Of a stretch of DNA of 36,404 nucleotides, positions 15,667 to 25,100 are shown one piece after another. This DNA comes from an uncultured Peptococcaceae bacterium. Lineage in GTDB: Bacteria; Bacillota; Desulfotomaculia; Desulfotomaculales; Desulfocucumaceae. The DNA is taken from NCBI GenBank assembly GCA_958417755.1, contig CATZDY010000018.1:1-36404 (forward strand). The letters are read 5' to 3'. The stretch's first letter is position 1, and every line of letters begins with the position of its first letter. The notes beneath the pieces are model-generated. The model did no database searches. It saw nothing but the letters and a program-made list of their open reading frames with translations, and had not been told where the DNA came from. The position numbers were made by a program, and so were the translations under genes.

Positions 15667-16228
15667 AGATGGTTTGTAATAAGCTCCAAGTTCTTTGCCA
15701 TAAATTCGTGCTTAGGTAAAAAGTCAAAGTCCAAAAGATGATTTTAGCTGGTATATATACCTTGCTTTTTCAGTATCCTTTTAAATGGGCGAAAAAAGCT
15801 TCTTTTAAGTAAAAGGGCATGTAAATGATTTTGCATGGTCTTTTACTTATTTTTCAAGAAATATATATATTATTTGTACGGATGTTATATCAATAAATAA
15901 TGACTATCAATTGGTAAAATATCAATTCCTATTCTCTGTTTATTATAAAATGATAGTTAATCTTATTGATAAAGCAAATCTATTATAATAAGCTATGGGC
16001 AGAATATTGATATGTTATTTTTTTTCTGCATCTAAAATGAAATTTATAAATTTTAACTGAAAATAGGTTAGTCATACATGATAATGGATAAAAATAGGGG
16101 AAAAGATAGTAAAAACTTGTATTTTGCATATGATCCATATAAAATGTTAATGTAATAAAGAAAAATGGAAATATATCCTAATGGTGGCGTGGCATTGGAC
16201 TTGACATGAAGAAAGGCAATGGTTACGA
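15667..16228. other. AT-rich intergenic region upstream of the signalling cluster
   Basis: About 560 bp, notably AT-rich. It holds the hairpin at 15807-15848 and several TATAAT-like strings (for example near 15984) without a well-spaced -35. No coding frame was found. No cyclic di-GMP riboswitch core (GCAAA[C/U]C ... GACGCAAAGC) was found before the PDE gene. Confidence 0.5.
15807..15848 (+). terminator. Hairpin after the sigma/anti-sigma operon
   Basis: AAGTAAAAGGGCATG (15807-15821) pairs with CATGGTCTTTTACTT (15834-15848) with two imperfect positions and a 12-nt loop, followed by ATTTTTC. It is about 140 bp after the anti-sigma stop. Either strand could use it. Confidence 0.55.
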
Positions 16229-18508
16229 ATGAAACGAATCACAAATAAAAGAAACGGCCGCATTTTATTAATGGGCTTGGTAATCATCGTTTTGATTGTC
16301 GCCACAATGTGTATTTTTTATGTGAAGATTTTGCGAGAAACCATTCAAATAGAAACTGAACGTTATTTAAATGAAGTAACAGAGCATGTGCATGCCATGA
16401 TTGATTACCGCATTGAAGTGGTCTATCAAGCTTTAACGGGTGTGGCAGACACGTATATGCGCATGAGCAATATGGAAGAGAGAGAGAAACAGAGGTATCT
16501 GCAAAATCAAGCCCTGCATTGCTGTTTCTCAGGTTTGTATGCAGTGGATACCAGAGGGCTTGGCTATACTGCCCCAGGCCAAAGCATGGATTTATCCAGT
16601 TATGAGGTGGTCCAAAGGGCTCTGGAAGGAGAGAATGCAGTATCTGCCTCTATGATACAGTCTCCCCTTGATGGGCAAGAGGTGGTTTTATGTGCTGTTC
16701 CGTTGCGTCAAGAAGGGGATGTGCAAGGGGCTTTGGTGGCTTTTCATGACAAACAAGTGATTGGGCAGTCATTACAAGTAGAAAGTTTTGATGGCCAAGG
16801 GTATTCCCTTATTATTGCCAAAAATGGAGATTTGATTGCAGCTCCTGATAATCAGGAGCCCTTTGGAGAAGCAGATAACTTTTTTCAGTTGTTTCGCGCA
16901 AAGGCGCAGGCGGATAAGGGATTTTCTTTACAAAAAATGCAACAAGACATACAAAGCAAACAAAGGGGTATGTTGTATTTTCATTGGCACAATCATCCGC
17001 CAATTGCCATGACCTATATGCCTATGGAATTGGCGGATTGGTATTTGTTGTCTGTGGTGCCTGTCAAAGTGGTGGGAGACAGAACCCAATTCTTTGTGTA
17101 TATATCCATTGTCATCAACACAGTGGTTGTGGTATTGTTCGGATTATTTATTGTTCTTTTTGGCACAATTTTTCGCAGGAATCAGACCCGTTTAGAACAA
17201 ATCGCCTTTGTGGATCCAGTTACTGAGGGAATGAATCATGTGCATTTTGAAATGGAAGCGGAAAAAGCCATACAGTCTGCTTTGCCCAATACCTATGCCT
17301 TGGTTTCCATGGACATTGAAAAATTTAAATTAATCAATGATGCCTTTGGTAGTGAAGCTGGGGATAGGACATTACAACATGTATACAGGGTTTTGCAGAA
17401 TCATCTCTTTCCAGGGGAATTGGCGGCCCGGGATACGGCGGATGCTTTTTATTTATTGCTCAAGAATACAGGGCAAAAGGATATCATTGCCCGGTTGGAT
17501 CATATGGTGGAAGAAATCAATTCCTTTAATCAAAATTTGACGCGCAAGTATTTCTTGTCCTTTTCCCAAGGGGTGTATATGATAGATGATCCGCAATTGC
17601 ATATGATTACCATGCAAGATCGGGCCAATGTGGCTAGAAAAAACCATGAAAAACTCCATGTCAATCGCTTTAGCTTTTGCGGGTTTTATCAGGACAGGGA
17701 CCGCATTCGGCTGGTTCGGGAGAAGGAAATTGATAACCGCATGGAGGAAGCATTGGCCAATGGTGAATTTATGGTGTATTTACAGCCTAAAATTGAATTA
17801 GGTCATAATACCATTGCTGGGGCTGAAGCCTTGGTTCGTTGGAAAGATCCTGACAAGGGATTAATCCCCCCGGATGATTTTGTGCCTATGATGGAGAAAA
17901 ACGGTTTTATTGTGCAGTTGGATTTATATGTGTTTGCCGAAGTATGCAAACTGTTGCGCAAATGGTTGAATCATACAGTTACCCCCATCCCCATTGCAGT
18001 CAATCTTTCCCGGGCCCACTTGAGTCAACCGGATTTTTTGCTGGCATATGAAAAGATCCACCAGCAGTATGCTGTGCCAACTAGTTTGTTGGAAATTGAA
18101 TTGACGGAAACCATGGTATTTGAAAACCTGGAAGCTTTATTAAAAGTCATTGACCAAATCCATGCCATTGGGTATGTGTGTGCCTTGGATGATTTTGGAA
18201 GTGGTTATTCTTCTTTGAATATGCTCAAAGAGGTGCCTGTGGATGTGTTAAAATTGGATCGCGCTTTTTTTAACACTCGTCATCATGAGGATAAACGGGG
18301 TCAATATGTCATTGAAAGCATCATTGAAATGGCAAAAAAGCTGAATATGAAAACTGTTTCCGAAGGTGTGGAAACATTGGCCCAGGTGGATTTTTTGCGC
18401 CAAGCCAAATGTGACATGGTGCAAGGGTATGTATTTTCCAAGCCTTTGCCCATGGAGCAATTTGAAAGGTTATTATTGAATGGCAGTTTTAGAACCATCC
18501 AGGCCTAA
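16229..18508 (+). CDS. Membrane Cache - degenerate GGDEF - EAL protein (cyclic di-GMP phosphodiesterase)
   Basis: A 759-residue protein. A membrane helix (about 12-33) is followed by an extracytoplasmic double-Cache-like sensor (about 35-275), a second helix (about 285-312), a GGDEF domain (about 330-490) and an EAL domain (about 510-755). The GGDEF signature is replaced by TADAF near 400, so cyclase activity is unlikely; such domains often bind GTP as regulators. The EAL domain keeps its catalytic set: EALVRW (~531), NLSRAH, EIELTET, DDFGSGYSS, KLDR, EGVET and QGYVFSKP. Predicted role: a membrane-anchored phosphodiesterase that lowers cyclic di-GMP in response to an external small molecule. 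AAAGG lies 11 nt upstream of the ATG. First gene of the signalling cluster, with no terminator seen after it. Confidence 0.88.
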   Translation: MKRITNKRNGRILLMGLVIIVLIVATMCIFYVKILRETIQIETERYLNEVTEHVHAMIDYRIEVVYQALTGVADTYMRMSNMEEREKQRYLQNQALHCCFSGLYAVDTRGLGYTAPGQSMDLSSYEVVQRALEGENAVSASMIQSPLDGQEVVLCAVPLRQEGDVQGALVAFHDKQVIGQSLQVESFDGQGYSLIIAKNGDLIAAPDNQEPFGEADNFFQLFRAKAQADKGFSLQKMQQDIQSKQRGMLYFHWHNHPPIAMTYMPMELADWYLLSVVPVKVVGDRTQFFVYISIVINTVVVVLFGLFIVLFGTIFRRNQTRLEQIAFVDPVTEGMNHVHFEMEAEKAIQSALPNTYALVSMDIEKFKLINDAFGSEAGDRTLQHVYRVLQNHLFPGELAARDTADAFYLLLKNTGQKDIIARLDHMVEEINSFNQNLTRKYFLSFSQGVYMIDDPQLHMITMQDRANVARKNHEKLHVNRFSFCGFYQDRDRIRLVREKEIDNRMEEALANGEFMVYLQPKIELGHNTIAGAEALVRWKDPDKGLIPPDDFVPMMEKNGFIVQLDLYVFAEVCKLLRKWLNHTVTPIPIAVNLSRAHLSQPDFLLAYEKIHQQYAVPTSLLEIELTETMVFENLEALLKVIDQIHAIGYVCALDDFGSGYSSLNMLKEVPVDVLKLDRAFFNTRHHEDKRGQYVIESIIEMAKKLNMKTVSEGVETLAQVDFLRQAKCDMVQGYVFSKPLPMEQFERLLLNGSFRTIQA

Positions 18509-18787
18509 CTTGGAATTGGGCGAAGAAGTTTTAGAGGACATGGATACATATGGTTAAAAAGGAAATTGTTAAAAATAGTAAATTTTGAAAACATAAATAA
18601 TTGGCAGGAGATACATCATCTGGCGCTGAAAATAAAACAAAAGAACCCAATGAACGGAATGAAGTATCTAGAAAGCACTGGGTAGTGGTATGCATAATTT
18701 TCTCAAAGCAAGCAAGAGGAACCAATTTCTTTATGTTATATCATGAGGTATTTAAGCTGATAATGCTATGCTGCGGGGAGTGGTTTT

Positions 18788-21445
18788 ATGTCTGGGGAAG
18801 AAATAGCTTTGGCTTTGATGGAAGAATTTCAACATGTTTTTTTGGGGGATCAAGATATAGCCAAGCTCCTGAGCATGTTGGACCAAGATATCATATGGAT
18901 TGGTTGGAGAAAGAAAGACAGGTATCAGGGCCTTGAGGCTGTCAAAGCAATGCTCATGAACCCCTCAAATTCCATGCTTCCTCCTTTTGTTGTGGAACAA
19001 CACCAATATCAGGCCATCCCTGTGGCAGCGGAAGCTTATTTGATTTCTGGTAGAATGATAGGCAGGGACATGGAAGTACGGATTTCAGCTTTTTGTAAAA
19101 TGGTAGGACCAGTGCTGAAATTGGTGTATCTGCATTTTGCTTTGTGTGATGAGCCAAGGGACCAGGCAATACTGGCAAAACAGTTGTCCCAGGAAGAAAA
19201 TTGTGCCCTATCTCAAGTGTTCCAAAAGAGGGAATTGGAGATGGAAGAACGCAATCAGGAATTGGAAGTATTGACGAAAAATATTCCTGGGGGTATGTTT
19301 CGCTGTCTTTTTGATGAGGCTCTTACTATTTTGTATATGAGCGAAGGATTTTTGTCTTTATTCGGGTATACCCGGGAAGAAATTCGGGATAAATTTCAAA
19401 ACAGCTTTTGGAATATGATTTTACCCTGTGACAGGGATATGGTTTGGCAGGAGGTTGTTCAGCAGTTACAGAACGGGGATACCAAGGATATTGAATATAG
19501 GGTGACCTGTAAAGATGGAAGAACCATTTGGGTCTTTGACAAAGGCCAGCTGATTAGGGAGGAAAACGGGGAATCGTATTTCTGTTGTATTGTGCTGGAT
19601 AATACCAATGTAAAAATGGCCCAGGAAGAGCTGCAGCTTAGTTTAGATCGGCACCGCATCATCATGGATCAGACCAATGATATTATTTTTGAATGGGATA
19701 TGCGCAGTGATCAGCTTACTTTTTCTTCGAATTGGGAAAAAAAATTGGGCTATCATCCCATTACCAACAATATTCAACAGCGTTATCTCAAGGAATCACA
19801 TTTACATCCGGATGATATTTCAGTTTTTTCCCATCTAATGCATCAGGTTCTGCAAGGGGTACCTTATACAGAAGGGGAACTCCGCATTACCCGGGAAGAC
19901 GGCCTAAGCATTTGGTTTAAAGTGCGGGTTACCACCCAACACGATGATTTGGGGCAATTGGTCAAAGCAGTGGGCGTGCTCATTGATATTGATGAGGAGA
20001 AAAAAGTAGCACAACAATTGCGGGAAAAAGCGGAACGGGATACCTTGACCAAATTGTATAACAAGGGTACTGCCCAGACCATGATTGACCATTATATCAA
20101 AGGGAATCCTGAAAAAGAATGCGGCTTTTTGATCATTGATATTGATAACTTCAAGCAAATCAATGATTCCTTAGGGCATTTATTCGGAGATGCCTATCTA
20201 AGTGAAATTGCCATACAAATGCAAAAGTTATTCCGCAATACAGATATCATTGGCCGGATTGGGGGGGATGAATTCATTGTGTTTATGCAGGATATTACAG
20301 GTGTGGATTTTGTCCTCCAAAAGGCCCAAGATATTATTGTTGCTTTTCAAGAAATTCATGCAGAACAAAAAAATACCATTACCATTTCTTGTAGCATAGG
20401 CATTGCTTTGTACCCTCAAAATGGCAGGGGTTTTCAAAAATTATACCGCAATGCGGATTACGCTTTATACCAAGCAAAGAATCAAGGTAAAAACTGTTAT
20501 GTTTTGTATCAACCCCCGGGTGATGAAGATACTTGTTGGCCCAGACCCTCCACGGTGACTGCTGTGAACGAAAAAATTGATTCCAATACCAATGTGAAGG
20601 TTTTGGATAGTCAATTTGTGGAATATATATTTAGTATTCTTTTTCAGGCCAAGGACATTGCCACAGCTGTGTATCCTATGATGGAGATTGTGGGACGGCG
20701 TTTTAATGTGAGCCGGGTTTATATTTTTGAGAACACAGAGGATGGTAAGTATAGCAACAATACCTTTGAATGGTGCAATGAAGGTGTTGCGCCGGAAATC
20801 CAGCATTTGCAGAAAATGCCCTTAAAGAATTATGTGGATAATTTTACAGAAGAAGGTATCTTTTATTGCCGTGATATCAGGGAATTACCCCCAGATCAGT
20901 ATGAAATTTTGGCTGCCCAAAATATTAAATCCTTGTTGCAGTGTTCCATTGGAGACAGGGGAGAATTCAAAGGATTTATTGGCTTTGACGAATGCATAAG
21001 CAATCGCTTATGGACCCAGCAGCAGATTGATTCCTTGTCTTTTATTGCAAAAATTCTGGGGATTTTTTTGCTCAAACAACGGACCCAAGAGCGGCTGTTA
21101 CAAGCAGCAGAAGGACTGAAGGCTGTTTTAGATAACCAAAATTCCTGGATTTATGTTATTAGCCCCCATACCTATGAAATATTGTATTTGAATCATAAAA
21201 CTTTGTCTTTTGTGCCCCAAGCCCGTTTGGGTATATCTTGTTATGAGGCTTTTTTTAAGCGCCACCAGCCCTGTGGCTATTGTCCTGTGCAAAAACTGGA
21301 AGCTTCCCCAAACGACTATTGTACCTTGGAAGTGTATAATCCAGTGCTTGGGGTTTGGTCCCTGGCGGATGCTTCCCGCATTCTATGGCAAGGGGAAACT
21401 GCTTATTTGTTGTGTTGTCATGATATTTCCCAGTATAAAACATGA
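18788..21445 (+). CDS. SnoaL-PAS-PAS-GGDEF-GAF-PAS diguanylate cyclase
   Basis: An 885-residue soluble protein without membrane helices. Residues ~1-125 look like an NTF2/SnoaL-like domain (ALMEEFQHVFLGDQDIAKLL ...). A coiled linker leads to two PAS_3-like domains (about 155-275 and 280-405), then an intact GGDEF domain (about 415-575; GRIGGDEF near 490) with an RNTD inhibitory I-site just before it. A GAF domain follows (about 610-770, containing FEWCNEG) and a C-terminal PAS variant (about 780-885) with the cysteine pattern C-Y ... PCGYCP. Predicted to make cyclic di-GMP, controlled by several cytosolic signals. The start has GGGGAG 7 nt upstream. Downstream terminator at 21589. Confidence 0.87.
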   Translation: MSGEEIALALMEEFQHVFLGDQDIAKLLSMLDQDIIWIGWRKKDRYQGLEAVKAMLMNPSNSMLPPFVVEQHQYQAIPVAAEAYLISGRMIGRDMEVRISAFCKMVGPVLKLVYLHFALCDEPRDQAILAKQLSQEENCALSQVFQKRELEMEERNQELEVLTKNIPGGMFRCLFDEALTILYMSEGFLSLFGYTREEIRDKFQNSFWNMILPCDRDMVWQEVVQQLQNGDTKDIEYRVTCKDGRTIWVFDKGQLIREENGESYFCCIVLDNTNVKMAQEELQLSLDRHRIIMDQTNDIIFEWDMRSDQLTFSSNWEKKLGYHPITNNIQQRYLKESHLHPDDISVFSHLMHQVLQGVPYTEGELRITREDGLSIWFKVRVTTQHDDLGQLVKAVGVLIDIDEEKKVAQQLREKAERDTLTKLYNKGTAQTMIDHYIKGNPEKECGFLIIDIDNFKQINDSLGHLFGDAYLSEIAIQMQKLFRNTDIIGRIGGDEFIVFMQDITGVDFVLQKAQDIIVAFQEIHAEQKNTITISCSIGIALYPQNGRGFQKLYRNADYALYQAKNQGKNCYVLYQPPGDEDTCWPRPSTVTAVNEKIDSNTNVKVLDSQFVEYIFSILFQAKDIATAVYPMMEIVGRRFNVSRVYIFENTEDGKYSNNTFEWCNEGVAPEIQHLQKMPLKNYVDNFTEEGIFYCRDIRELPPDQYEILAAQNIKSLLQCSIGDRGEFKGFIGFDECISNRLWTQQQIDSLSFIAKILGIFLLKQRTQERLLQAAEGLKAVLDNQNSWIYVISPHTYEILYLNHKTLSFVPQARLGISCYEAFFKRHQPCGYCPVQKLEASPNDYCTLEVYNPVLGVWSLADASRILWQGETAYLLCCHDISQYKT

Positions 21446-22150
21446 AATCAATGCCACAATGAAGGTTAGGCCAATGAATTGGCAATTCTGTAAATCAAGA
21501 GGCGAAATAGTTCCGATTCAAAATAAAATTTGTGGGAAATGGATATAGGAGCGTTGTTTTTCAAAATAAGCAACAGAACTAAGAAAACGTTGTCTTTAAG
21601 AAAAGGCAGCTTTTTTTATATGCGCAAAACATGGTATTGGTCCCCTTTGTAGGTAGAATTCTTACTGCTTATCGTTTGGGATCAAGATTTTATGAAGATA
21701 TATAAATTGCAAGACATTTTGCGCAGGTAAAAAAATCATCAGGCAATTACACTGGTTATTTTGCTATCATTCTTTCTATACAGTAAGGAAGTTGCTGGGG
21801 TTGGCTTTGGTTTTAACTCCAGTAGGTTTTAGGTGCAAACATTGCATTGTTTTTTCTTGTCTTTCATACAGAGAGGTTTTGGAAGGTGGAGCTTTAACAT
21901 ATTCATAAAGTAAAGGAGAAAAGTATAGAAAAGGGATGACCCACCCGTTGTGGTCATGGTACAATACATAAAAAGACGTAAATCATGGAATCACCGGTTT
22001 TTGATTGGTTTTTTGGGCAATTATGACAAGGCAAGGTATCTGGGCTCATTTTCTGGGCTATTTTGTAAAGCCCAGGGGATTGGTTTCATGTTTTATGGTA
22101 ACGTGGGAAGGGTTGTCTTTTGAAATTCTAAAGGCTGAATGAGGAATATC
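21446..22150. other. Intergenic region between two cyclase genes
   Basis: About 700 bp. It holds the terminator at 21589-21617 and a small hairpin, ATGACC(C)AC/GTGGTCAT, at 21936-21957 followed by GTACAAT. Some short frames are present but none has a ribosome site or recognisable pattern. No riboswitch recognised. Confidence 0.45.
21589..21617 (+). terminator. Rho-independent terminator after the 885-residue cyclase
   Basis: GTTGTCTTT (21589-21597) pairs with AAAGGCAGC (21602-21610), including two G-U pairs, around an AAGA loop, followed directly by T7. About 140 bp after the stop codon. Confidence 0.75.
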
Positions 22151-25100
22151 ATGAACAGTGAAAATTTGCAGGTACAAGAACTGTGTATGAATTTTATCCA
22201 AGCATATTGGGTAGAACGGGCTCCCAAAGAGGTATTGTCCTATTTGGCTGAGGATGCTTGTTGTATTGGCATTGGCCAGTTTGGCATGGCAAAAGACAAA
22301 GCTGCTTTTGCCCGGTTGTTGCTTGCTGAAGTCAAAAGGAATCCCCATCCTTTTGAAATAAAATGGGGAGAATGTAAGGTTATACAATTGGATTGCCATG
22401 GTTATTATGTGCTTTCTTCCCTTGTGATCAGTGCGCCGGGGGAAGATTTTTCTATGGGTATGCGGATTATTTGCATTATCAAGGAAAACCAAGCTCAAGA
22501 ACTGCAAATCTACAGCGCCTATACCTATGCTGGGCTGGATTTGCAAGAAGGGGATGGCCATCCTTTTTCCTGGGGAGAGCAAATTATCGGGGGATTTGGC
22601 CAAGGGGCTTTGGATTTTTGTGCCCATGTGTTGCCTGGAGGGGTAATGGGTAGATACTTGGAAAAAGGCTTTCCTTTGTATCATATCAATGAGCAGATGC
22701 TTTCTTATTTGGGGTATACGCGGAAGGAATTTATGGCTGCCATTGACGGCCTGGTGATTCATTGTATCCATCCTGCGGATCAAGAACAGGTGTGCAGGGG
22801 GATAGAGGAGCAATTACAAAATGCAGATAACTTTGAAATGCAGTATCGGTTGCTGAAAAAAGATGGCAGCTTTCTGTGGGTTTGGGAGAAAGGCTGGCGC
22901 ATTGTCGCCCCAGGTAAACGTCCTGTGATTATGGGCATTTGTTTGGATATTACCCATGTGGTGGTATTGCAACAACAGCAGGAAGAAAACATGTTGTTGT
23001 TGCAGAACAAAAAACAGGAGCTGGATGAAATTACGCGCAATGTACCCAGTGGTGTGATGAAATGTACTTGTGATGAGTTCTGTAGATTTTTATATCTTTC
23101 GGATAGTTTTTGCAATATTGTGGGTTATACCCAGGAAGAACTGATTGGGCCATTGGTTCGCAATAGCTTTTACACCTTGGTGCATGAGGAAGATCAGGCG
23201 GAGCTAAGGCAGGAGATTGAACGGGCGAGCATTTTTAAAGGCCAGCAGTTCACTTGGGAATACCGGATGAAGCGTAAGGATGGGACCATCATTTGGGTAT
23301 CTGATACTTCACAGATTTTGGAGGAAAATGGGGAGATTTATTGTTATTGTGTGGTAACAGATATTACCCAACGCAAGGAGGCGGATGAAAAATTAGAGGC
23401 TTTGATGACCAATATTCCGGGCGGGGTGTGTTGGGTACGTTTTGACGAAAATTTCACCTTGCTGTATGGCAATGATAGTTTTTATGAGTTGTACGGGTAT
23501 ACACCATTGCAAATGAAACTTGAATTGGGCAATTGTTTGATTGCTGCCATTTATCAAGAGGACATTTTGGTGATCATCAAAGCCATTCAAAGGGCTTTGG
23601 ATCAAGGAAAGCCGGGGTTTGAGTTTGAAAAGCGTGTGTACCGCAGGGATGGGGAAATGTTGTGGTTGTTGACCAAAGGGAATTTTATGTGGGAGAAAGA
23701 CGGTATCACCCTCCAGTGTGTGGTCATTGATATAACGGATCGCAAAGCAATGGAAGAAGAGCTGCGGATCAATGAGGAGAGGTTTCGCATTGCTTTGGAG
23801 CAAACCACGAATATTGTGTTTGATTACCATTTTCCTTCCCAAGAGCTGGTGTATTCTAAACAAGCAATACAGATTTATCAGTTGCCCCAGATCATGCAGA
23901 ATGCGCCGGATTCCTTGATACAACAAGGCATCATTCATCCGGATTATGTGGAAGCTTTTCTGGCCATGTTCACCCAAATCCGGCAGGGCAAGCCCACAGC
24001 CTCTTGTGTGTTCCAAAGCATCAATGCTGCTGGACAGTATCTTTGGAACCGCATTGTATTGACAGGCATTCAAGATGACCAGGGGAATCCTGTACGGGCC
24101 ATTGGCCTGGTGGAGGATATTACTTTGCAGCGGGAAGCGGAGATTGCTTATTTAAAAGAGGAACAATACCGCCAGGCCATTTTATCCGATGCCTTGGCTT
24201 ATGCGGAAGTGAATATTAGCCAGGATGAACTGGAGAAGAGTGGTGGCAGTTGGGAAGACTTGTATCCCCAGCCCTATAGTTATTCTTATACCCAGTTTAT
24301 CAACCTGGAAGCAGAGAAATTGGCATATCCTGAGGATTATACTAATTTTTTGGATATGTTCTTGCCTTCTGGCATGTTGGCTCAATTTGAGCAGGGGATT
24401 GCTGAGATCAAGTGTGAACATCGGAGATTGAATGCTGAGGGCAAGATGATTTGGATGCTTATGATCATGCATATGATCAAGGATGTGGTGACCAAGGATA
24501 TCAAGGGAATCGCTTATCTTAAGGATATTGACAAGGATAAAAAAGAACAATTAATCATGCAATATCACTCCAAGCGGGATTCTCTCACGGGGTTGTACAA
24601 CAAAGGCGCCACAGAACGCCTAATCCGTAGTTTCTTGGATAGCCAGCATAACAATGGGTATAATGCCTTTTTTATTTTAGATATAGACAGGTTTAAGGAA
24701 ATCAATGATACCTTTGGACATTTATTTGGGGATCATATATTGGCGGAAATGGCCCAAAAACTCAAAGCCTTTTTTCGACATGGGGATATTATTGGTAGAA
24801 TTGGTGGAGATGAATTTGTTGTTTTCATGAAAAATGCCTATCACCCCACCATTGTGGAAGAAAAGGCCCAGGGGATTTGCGATTTGTTTCATCGGCGCTA
24901 TGGGGATCAGCACACCCTTTCCTGTAGCATTGGCATTGCCTTTAGTCCCATGGATGGCATAACCTTTGAGGGATTATATCAAAGTGCTGATATCGCCCTG
25001 TATGAAGCCAAGGAGCGGGGCCGCAACCAGTATGTGTTGTATCATTCTTCTATGAAACAAGACAATTGGATTCCCTATAGCAATACAAGAATTGAAAAAG

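Noticed and set aside
22058..22813. 251-codon minus-strand frame opposite the giant cyclase, and a similar 226-codon one at 23393-24073
   Set aside because: Both mirror well-supported PAS/SnoaL coding sequence and have no start signals or domain patterns.
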